NCBI RefSeq assembly: GCF_001625195.1
Contig: NC_054391.1
Location: 3,917,157 to 3,981,156, forward strand
Direction of reading: 5' to 3'
Source: Drechmeria coniospora
Lineage: Eukaryota; Ascomycota; Sordariomycetes; Hypocreales; Ophiocordycipitaceae
DNA: 64,000 nt
Of this stretch, positions 1 to 10,097 are shown one piece after another. Made by a program: the position numbers and the translations under genes. How positions within the stretch are numbered: position 1 is the stretch's first letter; every line of letters begins with the position of its first letter. The notes below the pieces were generated by a model. The model ran no database searches. It was not told where the DNA came from and saw only the letters and a list, made by a program, of their open reading frames with translations.

Positions 1-1069
1 CGGCAATCTCGTCAAAGGCATCGAAGGAGCCCCTGACGGTCGAACCGGCCGTCGAGTTGACGTAGAGCGGCGTCTTGCCCAGCTCCCGGGCGCGGGCGGC
101 GAGCTCCCGAAGCCGGTCGGGCCTCATGGCTCCGCCGCCGTCGACGGGCACCTTCCAGACGCTGGCCTCGCCCAAGCCGCAGATCATGGCGCTCTTCTCG
201 ACCGAGTAGTGGCCGTGGGCGCTCGTGAAGACGACAAAGTCGCGGGCCCCGTTGCCGGCCGGCTTGCAGTCGGGGTACAGCGTGTTTCGGGCGACGACGA
301 GGGAGGTGAGGTTGGACGAGCTGCCGCCCTGGCAGGTGACGCCGCCGGCCCGGGGCCCCGTGAAGCCGAAGCGATTGGCCAGCGCCCGACCGGTCGTCTT
401 CTCGATGACGGTCAAGGCGGGCGAGACTTGAAAGACGTGCAGCTGCGAGGGTCGGGTCAGCCGGGCGCCGCCGACGGCCGACCGGGAGGCGAAGACTCAC
501 GTTTGTATTCAGGACGGAGAGGACGAGGTCGGAGATGACGCCGACCTAGGGACCCGGTGAGCACGACGCGAAGCGGGCGACTCGGGCGACCGCTCACGAC
601 TTACAGGGGTGTTGCTGGCGTACAGCTTGTCCAGGAAGCCTTGGTCCCAGGTGTTGACGCTGTACCTGAGCACCCGCCGGATGGCGTCGAGGAGGCCGTC
701 CTTGCCTCGGCCTTTGTCCGGCAGGATGAACTTGAGCTTCGCGGCGAGCTCGGCGGGCTCGTGCGGATCGACGAGGACGTTGCGTGGCGGGACCGTCCCC
801 GTCGAACGGTGAAGGGCCGCCTCGTCGGCATCTCGAACGAAGGGGACGACGAGCTGCCTCACGGCATCGAGAAGCTGTCGTCGGCGGCGTGTAAGTCCAA
901 GGAGCGGACGCGGGCGCCCGCGCAGGACACGACGGGAGGGTCAGAGGGATGGTGGAGGTGGACTTGCATCGTCAAGATCGTCGGCCCTGTGCAGCTTGGG
1001 ACCGGCCAATGCGTTCCGGCCGTTTTGTCCGTTGGCCACGGGGCCACGGCCGTTGGTTGCCGCCGGCAT
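1..1069 (-). CDS. PLP-dependent group II decarboxylase (glutamate/aromatic amino acid decarboxylase-like), 3' part outside window
   Basis: Only the N-terminal half is present; the gene runs off the left edge. My model is exons 1069-968, 874-605, 545-501 and 442-<1. It begins MPAATNGRG and continues through LLDAVRQLVVPFVRDADEAA, RYSVNTWDQGFLDKLYAS, FQVSPALTVIEKTTGRALA, GGSSSNLTSLVVARN (cofactor-binding region) and HGHYSVEKSAMICGLGE. These are hallmarks of group II PLP decarboxylases. The lysine that binds PLP lies beyond the edge. Introns 2 and 3 are ordinary GT-AG (604-546, 500-443). Intron 1 (967-875) is proposed as GC-AG with a GCAAGT donor, because this is the only junction that keeps the upstream MPAATNGRG frame in phase. 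If it is wrong, the start lies nearer 875. Substrate cannot be decided: glutamate, cysteine sulfinate or an aromatic amino acid are possible. Confidence is high for family, moderate for exon 1. Confidence 0.85.
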
Positions 1070-1732
1070 TGGTTACACTATGAGGGACCCTACGGACCAC
1101 GGGTGGCCGGACGAGCACGAGCACGGCACAAGTTGTGCACACTGCTTGGCGGAGTTGTGGTGGTGGTGGTGGTACTCTCAGTGGCAGCGGTGGTGGATGG
1201 GTGGTGGTACTGAATGTGGATGGTGGGGGCTGCACAGAGTGAGTGGTAGCGGATGTGGGATGAATGATGCCTTACTGCATCCGACTCCAGCGAATGCCCG
1301 TCGTCGGTACTCTGGTACGACTATGAAGGAATAAGAAGATGATGGGTAAGTAGAAACGGGGCTCTCGGAAAGTCGGTTAGGGACGTGCAAGTAAGTACAT
1401 GAAGCGAGTACTTACTTGGCGTGCAGGTGCAAGTTCCCATGTTGTCCGAGTCTTTGCCGATGGGCGAAAATACTCGTACGAATGCATCAGAATTTGCTCT
1501 GACAGTGACGAAATTCGAGTAGTCGGTCGTACCATTGCTAGGGGCTCCACGACGTCGTCGCTCTAGCCGTTTTCCCGCCTTCGGGTTGGCTGGAGGTTGA
1601 TTGCTAATCCGGCCAGAGCACTTTGTATGGAGTACGTAGGGCAACGCGTAGCCCGACTCGCTCATCACGGTCGTCGCACTCGGCGAAAGGGGTTTGGCGA
1701 GGTGGGACTGGGATGGGATTGCATCGACGATG

Positions 1733-1824
1733 GTCAAGCAGCGGAGGACGTCAAGCGGAGGACGTCAAGCAGCGGAGGACGTCAAGCGGAGGACGTCAAG
1801 CGGAGGACGTCAAGCAGCGGAGGG
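1733..1824. repeat. Minisatellite with alternating 17- and 14-bp units
   Basis: Six tandem units begin GTCAAGC and end GGAGGAC (the last ends GGAGGG). Three carry an extra AGC triplet (units 1, 3 and 6) and three do not (units 2, 4 and 5). The unit order is long-short-long-short-short-long. It lies in non-coding DNA between the decarboxylase and the Ras-like gene. Confidence 0.9.
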
Positions 1825-2383
1825 CGGATAAACCAAAGTCGCCGTTCTGCCCCGAGAGGTGCACCTACTGGCAAATGTATCGATACCGCACATGAGCATA
1901 CTTGTACGCGAGCATACGGAGTACAAGTACAACGAACACTTGCGCGACTGTTAATGGCGTGCGTGCTCCGATCATGGGCACTCTGACGAATAATCTGCAC
2001 AGCACTCGGTACTCAACGGACCGGTTGCGTCCGGGCATTCTACACGGCGTAATTGTGAACGTGATCCGCGTGTGCACAGCACGGTAGGCGTGTTTTGTAC
2101 CGCACACGGAGTAGCTATGCAGCAGGAGAGGGCAAGATGCAACGGCTGCTCGATAGTCACCGAGCTGGCCTTGTGCACCTCCCTCTCGCCATAGTCAGGC
2201 GAAGCAAAGGTGAAGGGACTCGGTACAAACAGCCTGGCGCGGTGGCCGCATCGTTTCAAGGGACTCGATCAAGAACAGGTTTCGCCGCGCTAGAGCACAA
2301 GGAGTAGTTGTACTCGGTGCAGCATTTGAGCCGGCAAGTAGTTGTACTTGGTACTGACAAGTACTCCGTATTAAGTAGTTGCT

Positions 2384-2444
2384 CAAGTACAAGTGCAAGT
2401 ACAAGTACAAGTACAAGTACAAGTACAAGTACAAGTACAAGTAC
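2384..2444. repeat. CAAGTA hexanucleotide microsatellite
   Basis: About ten tandem CAAGTA units, almost perfect; one early unit reads CAAGTG. The same hexamer is the commonest word of the surrounding desert, so this looks like local expansion of a dispersed word. Confidence 0.9.
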
Positions 2445-5400
2445 GGGTACGGAGTACTCGGTAGTTCTTGGCCAGTTGCAGCTACGGCAAGTACAGATAC
2501 ATGGTACGCATTCGGAGTCGTAATGATACTATTATTAATACATGTACTTGGGTACTTGTAGTCTCTGTGCGGCAGACGATAAGACGTTCGAGTATCAATA
2601 CTCCGTACCTCTACTCCGTACGGAGTGCAATATCCGCACAGGCACTTACTTACGGAGCACCGTGGTACCAATAGGTGCACTTATAAGAGGTACTCTTACA
2701 CCTAAGAAAGGACCTAGTAGTTGCACAACACAAGTACAGTGTTGCTCCGTACGGAGCACTATAAGCAAGTGGGCACTTGTTCTCCGTGCGGTACAATTGT
2801 TTGTACATGCACTTCAACATGCTGTGCACCAAAGTATCCCTACAAAGTGCAAGCAAGACCACAAGTGCATGTACAGTAGAGCAAGCACTATTATAGGATC
2901 GGGTGCCACAAGGGCACGCATGCATATACGCGACCGCAGCAAGTGCAAGTACTTGCTTATAATGGCACTGGTAAGACCTGCTGGGATCGAATGCCTCGGC
3001 ACATGCTCACATATAGCTGGCATTTGTACTATGAGCAGGTGCGACAGCCACCTGTACATGTACGAGCACAGTAATCAAGTACATTCACTTGCAGGTGCAG
3101 AGGGTGCTCGTACCTGCAACTGTGGAGAACACGTACTGATTGATACCTGTCATTTTGAATGTTGGCAGCGTGCGGTGGTAGCAGCCGGCACGTTTCCTTT
3201 CCAACACATACTGTATACTTAAGTAGTACATTCACATGTACATGTAGTTATGGGAACAGGCAAGCCATGTGCAGACTGTACAGTACATGCAAACAGGCAC
3301 CCACTGTATTTGCCTGACAGCACATGCGGTAATGCCCACTTGCACGGAATGATACTTGCACTTACTACGGAGTACTCCGTGCAGTACAACGTATAGTGTA
3401 CTTGTGTGAAGCGGCTCATGACGTTCATTTCGGAACACCTAACAATAATAATTGCTTGCACTTGGGGCACTTACATGTGCATGCAATTACGGCAAATTGC
3501 TTTTACTCCAACAAGTGCCGCTGCAGGTCCTCCGCACATGTGCCGAACAGACGAGACCGCACGAGCATTGCTCTGTGGCGGAATCACGCACCGCCACACG
3601 TGTCGATGCACCTGCATGGTACGCCTCCGCCGAACGCAAGCTCGGCAAGGGCGAGACGACGTGCAGTCACCAGGTGCGGCGTAATTACCACCAGCGGTTG
3701 ACCTTGACGTTGGCCACATGCACCGTCCACCTGGGCCAGCCCCCGGGCGTGGTGGTGTGGCCCACGGCCGACATGACGGCCCTCTTGGCATGCGCAGAAC
3801 CGCCAACAGCGGTGCCAATGTCCCGTGCTTGCTGATATTACCATGACATGTGCGGATATTACTCCGCACTCGAATGCGTGTTCTCGATGCCCCGCCATTC
3901 TTCATGCTCGCACCGATATACAGTAAGTACTTGTATTACGTGCACGCCTACTGTACATGTACACGTACGCACGAGTACAGCACGTGCAAGTAATTGTCCA
4001 GTGCTCCGTCACGTGCAGCAGTTGCCGCTGCCGAGTAAGAATTCCTAACTCGTACTCACTCCATACACCCGATAGCAACGCTAGGTGTTCTCCCAGGACG
4101 GAGAACAGCCAGTATTAAGTACATGAGTATTGTTACAAGTATATGCACGGAGTACTTACAGGCACGTATGTACTTACTTGCCTGCTTGTACGTACTTGGG
4201 TGTGGATGGGTGGGTGCATCGTGGGAGAGGGGCACCCCCTCGTACAAGTACTTACTTGCTGTACAGACTTCATCCTTCCTTGCTTCCCAAGTAATAACTA
4301 GTATCAACTACTAGGTAACTAGTATCAACTAATATTACCCATCACCCGCATCGCGTCGTCGCACCTCTGCAATTTTTGGAGCCCTCTCGTGCATGTACGA
4401 GTAGGTGTACACCTACACTTGCAAGCCAGCACATGTACATGTACCTGCAAACCTCCTGTACACCGACAATGCAAGCACGACAATTACTCCGCACGCAAGT
4501 ACGACTACTTACATGCACTGATGAATGCCCACCCGCCGCCTGTGGGAGTTTGACTGCACCTAGGCATGCAGCCTCGCTTGTCGGTCGGTGATGGTGTGCT
4601 TGTGCATGTGCAAGCACTCGTCATACTTGCGCAGTGCTTCAGCCTCCCAGATACTTAGGCCACCGTTCGTCATGCGCTGCCAGTTCCGGACGCAACTCGG
4701 ATTTTTTCCTGCCGTGGGGTTTCACATGCCATCCGTCGCCGCATCCCCGCCTGCGAGTGGCTACCCGTTCGGCACAAAAGGGCGATGCACATCGTCACCC
4801 CGTGGGACTGGCACCCTTGGAGCTGGATCCACGCGCCCGCCAGCCCTCGGCCGGTCGGACGTCTTTGCGTGCAGTCGACGAAGGATGCAGAAGAATGGCC
4901 GCCATCCGTCGATGGTGCGTCGGGCCCTTTGAGCGTCATCGTCCTGCACGACCGGTTGACGTCCTGTCCCTTCACGTCATACGGCACTCGGTCGGTACAT
5001 GTACAGTACTTGCAGGTACATGTAGGCGTGCCGTGCGGAGTGTGAACGGTACTTGGCTCGCACTTGCTCACGTCAAGTACTCTGCACCGTACGACGAGCA
5101 TGTGTGCGCAGACGCGCGGTGCAGTCAGTGCTTTGCACATGCACGTATGCTAGTGGTCAAGGTGCTCCGCATACTACATCGCTTCCGAGTACAGTGCCGT
5201 GCACGTCGTACGAGCAAGAACGAGTGCATGGTGCCGTGATGGAAGCACCTGGCACAGCGACAGGTATCGGGAGTAAGGCACTGTACTTGGTTGTACGGCA
5301 CAGGTATGGTATCGACGTGGCTGGGATACAATGCTTGTGCATGTGCGGAGCACTTCTCAAGTACTACAGTGGTACTCCGTACACACGCAGTGTTCCCGGC

Positions 5401-7939
5401 AAGGACTGCACGCACAAGCGGTGTCTAATTACCAGTGGCACGGATTGCTTGGTAGAGTGAAATGCTGTGCAAGTACTTAGGTGGGTGGTACGTACATGTA
5501 GACCTGCCCTGCCCATGTACACGTACGTAAGTACTTGGTCACTCGTGATGCTCGTCGTCCAGAGCCAGCCAGCAATCCTCACTGGCTGCATGCTGCTGTG
5601 CACGAGCCGGCGGCGGACCCGAGCCCTAACCGACGACTCCAGATTCGGCAACCTGCTGCAATGCACGAGCCGGGTGAGAAGGAGAATACTGTACGGAGTA
5701 CGGATACTGCAAGTAAGTAGATGAGCCATCAGTCAGTCGACGAGCAGTGGGAACAAGGAACCACGGTGATTGTTAGCCGAAGGTGGGTGCCTGCACGAGA
5801 CGTACCCAAGTACATGTACAAGTACATGTGCCGTGCTCGCTCGGCTTGTACGTGCACCGGTACGAAGAAAAGGGCGGCTCCAGCGATCATGTACTGTACA
5901 TGTACATGTACAACTGCATGCACCTACAACTGCATGCACCTACAACTACTTACTGTACTTACAGTACATGTCCGCACAAGGATCAGGTCTCCATGCACTC
6001 CGTACTGTACTCCGTATTACTCCGTACTCTGAACCGTTCTGCCCATGCAGGTACATGTACACTAAAGTAACAACACCGTACTTGCAGCAAGTTCTCTCCG
6101 TTGCAACATCCGAGTACTCAAGTACACCTCGTGGTGGCATCAGGGATCCCACACCCAGTGCGGCGCCCATTTTTCGGGGTCCATACTGGTGCGACCTACT
6201 CCGTAGTTGTACTCCGTTCATGTGCATGTGAGCTAGTACTTGGGCGTACTGTGAGTAGTTGTAAAACGTAGTTCAACTACTTACCCCGTAGCTGCGCGGA
6301 GTACCGAGATACGGCGAACATGAATCGACTGAGTACGGAGTACGGAGTAGCAAGAGTACGGTTCCACGGTCCCTCGCGTCACCGTGGAGACCCTATTTTT
6401 CGCCAACCTGTCAAGTTCCCATGCCTCCCCTAATTACCCCTTGCCGCTTCCCCGTCCCGTCGTTAGCTCCCCCACCCACCTAAGTACTCCCTCCATGTAC
6501 TGTAGGCACGAGGTCAGTACCTAGCCCAGCTCTGTAGCTGTAGGTGCTACAGGCGTGGACATGCGAGTGTTTGTGGTACTGTGATGAGTACAAACGTGTA
6601 CATGTACAAGGTCCAGACCTATGTGTGCTTGCAAGTAGCTGTATAAGTACTTGCACCTCCAAGTACTAGGCAAGTACATGGCAGTGCATGCAAGTACTTG
6701 CACCCACCCGCAATGGACCCTATTAATACCACGTCCCGGTGGACCTGACCTTGCACCTATCTTTGTACCTCTCCTTATCTGCAAGTACACCTACATACCT
6801 GTCACCACGAACCACAACAGCACTTGTGGAGCAACCTGCTGGTACATGCTTACATGTACTTGCAGCAAGTAGGCAGTACGTACGGAGTACGTAGGTGTGC
6901 TATTATAAGCAAGTCCTAGGGACTCCGTGGCAATAGCAAGGTACATACAAAGATACGGAGCGAGTACCTGTCGTGGTAGCTTCGACATTTACATGTGCAC
7001 ATACTTACAGTACAAGCAAGTACCTGCATGTAGATATGGGGTAATGATGCTGCTGGCACTGGGTCACCAAGTAGCTGTACATGCAAGTCAACACAAGTAC
7101 AGGTAGGCACTCGCCTTTGTACGCAGACGTAGGTGTGCGCCTAGAGCCGGCACGGCACGTCAGAACTCGTCGTGGCAATGCACCGCACCACCCTGAACGC
7201 CCGCCACCCTTGCATCCAGCAGTCGACCCGAGTCTTGTTCCATTCGAAAATCGAGTCCTGCCCAGGACTGCTTCTGCCCGTCCCGGCCCCGTCTCATCCC
7301 CTCCCTTGCCGCCTTGCTGCCCTCCTCCCTACCGTCCCCTCCCTCTCGTCCCTCCTCGCCGCCCAGCATCCGGCAACGGCAGGCCAGCAACGAGCATAGA
7401 CACGGACAGGCTCACGGTGCCGGCACGATCACGAGAAGCACGAGAGCTCCGTCCTGCTCCTGGTGCCGACACGACATCAGCATCCTCGTTACCCCCGCCT
7501 CCCCTGTCAAGCGTCGAGTCCGCCGTCGAGTCTCAACCAAAACGGCTGCCCGCGTCACCCCGATTCGGAGCTTGCTTGCCGCAGGCGACGAACACTTGAG
7601 CCCCGAGGAGTGCGAGGACGAGTGCTCTGGACGCGCATCCCGTGCACGACGGTGCGTGGTCGTACGTCCCACGACATACATCGCACGAGGCGCGGAGCCG
7701 TAGACGCCTTGGCACGGCCAGCCCTTGGCCGGTCGTCCACCGAGCTTGTCCGGGCTCCGAGCTCATCGGCGACATCGAGCGTCGACGACATCGAGCACGG
7801 CTCGGGAAGCAAACATTCCTCGCCCTCCGGCCCTCCTCCTCCTCCTCGCGTCGCCCAGGCCGACGGACGCGACGCTCTCCTTTCCGACACCCTCGGCAGT
7901 GGTCTGCGCGCGGCGAGACGGCGACGGGCGGCCGTGACG

Positions 7940-8752
7940 ATGCAGGCCCAGCGCGAGCGCGTGCCCGAACCGGCCATGCCCATCTCCGTGACCATCTGCG
8001 GCGACGGCGGCTGCGGCAAGTCGTCCATCACGCTGCGCCTCGTCCGCTCGCAGTGGACGTCCGAGTACGACCCGACCATCGAGGACTCGTACAGCGTGAC
8101 GCGCCGCATCGACGGCACCACCTACCACCTCTCGCTCACCGACACGGCCGGCCAGGAGGAGTACCGCGGCATGTGGGCCTCGTCCAACCTCGGCGCCGAC
8201 GCCTTCCTGCTCGTCTACGACATCACCTCGCGCGACTCCCTCGACGCCCTGCAGTACTTTGACGACCTCATCGACATGGAGGCCGAGACGCGGCTCGACA
8301 ACGCCGAGCGCGCCCGCCGCGCCGGCCTGAACCCCGTCCACGCCAACGCCGGCAACGCCAGCGGCTCCAAGACGGTGCCGCCCGTCAAGATCGTCGCCGG
8401 CAACAAGTGCGACCTGCAGGAGAGCAGGCAGGTGCCGGCCGCCCAGGGGCTCGACTGGGCCCGCCGCCGCGGCTGCGGCTTCATGGAGACGAGCGCGCGC
8501 CTCGAGGTCAACGTCGAGGAGACGTTTGCCCTCATCGTCCGACGCGTCGTCGAGCGCCGCCGCCTCGCCGAGATGGGCGTCCTCGACAACACCGAGATGA
8601 ACGCGCGCGGCATGACGAAGCCGCTGACGCCCCTGCCCGCCGACGAGGTCCTCGACGAGAAGCGCGGCGGCGTCCTCCGGGGCCAGACGCTGCTGACGGA
8701 TCGCCGCCGTCGCCGCGAGGCCGGCTTCTGGAGGAAGCTGCGCTGCTGGTGA
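7940..8752 (+). CDS. Ras-like small GTPase without CAAX box
   Basis: A 270-residue Ras-superfamily protein in a single exon. Visible motifs are the P-loop GDGGCGKSS (residues 21-29), switch I YDPTIEDSY (about 43-51), the DTAGQEE G3 motif (68-74), NKCD (155-158) and ETSA (183-186). The effector-loop sequence PTIED is that of the Ras/Rap group rather than Rho or Rab. An insertion of about 35 residues (112-147) separates G3 from G4. The protein ends FWRKLRCW with no CAAX motif, so classical farnesylation is not expected; the conserved-looking terminal CW may have another role. The Met at 7940 is chosen because it precedes the conserved start closely; Met 7976 (MPISVTICG) is the alternative, and the frame is open upstream to 7463. 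AMMECR1 follows convergently. Confidence 0.92.
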   Translation: MQAQRERVPEPAMPISVTICGDGGCGKSSITLRLVRSQWTSEYDPTIEDSYSVTRRIDGTTYHLSLTDTAGQEEYRGMWASSNLGADAFLLVYDITSRDSLDALQYFDDLIDMEAETRLDNAERARRAGLNPVHANAGNASGSKTVPPVKIVAGNKCDLQESRQVPAAQGLDWARRRGCGFMETSARLEVNVEETFALIVRRVVERRRLAEMGVLDNTEMNARGMTKPLTPLPADEVLDEKRGGVLRGQTLLTDRRRRREAGFWRKLRCW

Positions 8753-9293
8753 CTGCTGCGCTCGCCATGCTTTGCACGCGCGTACGCGCGCCGCCCTGCC
8801 GTCGCGAGCATTCCGCATCGACGACGGCGAGGGCCCTGCCATTTCTACCCTTGCGACAGATACCATGGACACGGCGAACGCAGCAGGACGGGACGGCCGA
8901 CGGGAATTTTCGCAACAGACTTGATCGGTGCGGCGACGAGGAAGCGCGAACCATGTACGTCGCCAACGAAGGGCGCGGGCGGGCGGGAGGGCGAAAAACA
9001 AGGACTGACGCCGCCCGCCCATCTTCGACTCGGGCACGAGGGCCGAGTTGCAGACTCTACGGACCTGCCACGGCACGGACCGACCTTGTTCGCCGCGGAC
9101 GGACAGACGGAATCTGGCGGCGGCCGGCCTGTAGGAATAGTATAATACGATCTGACGAATGGGTCTATGCTGCTGCTGCCGCCGACATGACGCGCGCCGC
9201 AACCTCGCGCCGTCGGATTGTCTTGCATGACCATCGCCTCGCACGCCCATGGCCGGAGAGGGACGGCGAGGCATGGCGACAGGTGGGAGGGAT
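8753..9293. other. Convergent intergenic region
   Basis: Shared 3' flank of the Ras-like gene (+) and the AMMECR1 gene (-). It has ordinary composition and I see no gene. Long open frames on the minus strand here are continuations of shadows of the GTPase gene. Confidence 0.7.
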
Positions 9294-10097
9294 TCACTGC
9301 CCGCTCGCCTCGGCCCAGTCCTTCCATTTCTTATACTCCGGGTACGCCATGCTGTGCTTCTTGCCCTGGTACCGCGTCACCTTGAGATCGAGGTCCTTCC
9401 ATCGCTGCCGGCTCCCGACCCAGCCGGCCTTCCGGACGAGGCTGAAGAGCGTCTTGTCCTTGGACCAGCCCTGCTCCGCGGCCACGTCCGGGAGGTAGGT
9501 GGCGCCGTAGCGACGGTTGCCGCTGTGGAAGGAGAGGCGGATGCCGTGGGTACCAATCTGCCAGTCGTAGGGGTCCTCGACCTGCTCAAAGTCGGTGAGG
9601 AGGGTGACGGCGGCTTGCAGCCTCGGCAGCTCCCTCCTCGTCACGGGGGGGAATCGTGAGTCGTGGACGGCCGAGATGACGGCGTACTCGGGAATGCCGA
9701 CGGAGAGCGGCTGAGGCTCAAAGGTGCCGATGCAGCCGCGCAAGCATCGGTCATCGTCGTCGTCGTCATGGCCGCCGCCGGCGCCGTCGTCGTCCGAGAC
9801 CGTGTTCCAGGTGACGAAGAGGGGCGTCGAGGTTGGCCCGAGCGGCAGCGACGACGTGGACGTGGCCGGCGTCGGACCCGACGCCGGTGATGCCGACGAC
9901 GAAGAGGACGAGGAATCCGTCTCGGCGGCGACGCGTCGCAGGGCGGGATCCTTCAAGGACGAGCGTGACGCCGCCGGCTGGGTGCTCGCGTAGCTCGCCC
10001 ACGAGGCCTGCAGCCGATCCAACGACAGAGGCTTGCGGCCGTCAAGGTGGGCGTCGAGGGCCTCGAAGCACATGAGGCAGTGCTCGTCGGACGCCAT
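9294..10097 (-). CDS. AMMECR1-domain protein
   Basis: A 267-residue protein in one exon. The AMMECR1 domain is recognisable: TPLFVTWN (residues 91-98), the signature LRGCIGTF (119-126), GIPEYAVISAVHDSRF (about 134-149), the LLTDFEQVEDPYDWQIGTHGI stretch in two parts, and ATYLPDVAAEQGWSKDKTLFSLV (199-221, given here only to locate it). The N-terminal third carries a Ser run and a Ser/Pro/Thr linker, and an Asp run interrupts the domain near residues 110-116. The molecular function of eukaryotic AMMECR1 proteins is not settled. The Met at 10097 (MASDEHCLMCFEAL) is preferred because the open frame further upstream (to 10211) reads as basic low-complexity sequence. Confidence 0.93.
   Translation of the reverse strand: MASDEHCLMCFEALDAHLDGRKPLSLDRLQASWASYASTQPAASRSSLKDPALRRVAAETDSSSSSSSASPASGPTPATSTSSLPLGPTSTPLFVTWNTVSDDDGAGGGHDDDDDDRCLRGCIGTFEPQPLSVGIPEYAVISAVHDSRFPPVTRRELPRLQAAVTLLTDFEQVEDPYDWQIGTHGIRLSFHSGNRRYGATYLPDVAAEQGWSKDKTLFSLVRKAGWVGSRQRWKDLDLKVTRYQGKKHSMAYPEYKKWKDWAEASGQ

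Larger units (their letters stand above)
1070..7939. other. Gene-free desert rich in GTAC words
   Basis: No convincing gene on either strand. A GGT-rich patch lies at about 1157-1230, upstream of the decarboxylase. From about 1900 to 7130 the DNA is crowded with short palindromic words (TACGGAGTA, AAGTACTTG, CATGTACATG). Open frames here are short and low-complexity, for example Tyr-Lys or Cys-Thr runs that merely read the repeats. About 6360-6480 and 3540-3840 are more normal in composition but still lack a recognisable product. About 7255-7370 is C/T-rich on the + strand, a pattern common upstream of fungal genes, and probably belongs to the promoter or leader of the Ras-like gene. The continuously open frame 7463-7939 is taken as leader, because its predicted residues are low-complexity and precede the conserved GTPase start. 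Confidence 0.7.

Noticed and set aside
2308..2561. Small frames encoding Tyr-Lys or Ser-Thr repeats
   Set aside because: They only translate the CAAGTA microsatellite.
7763..9274. 503-codon open frame on the minus strand
   Set aside because: Antisense of the Ras-like GTPase; no domain, GC-rich codon artefact.
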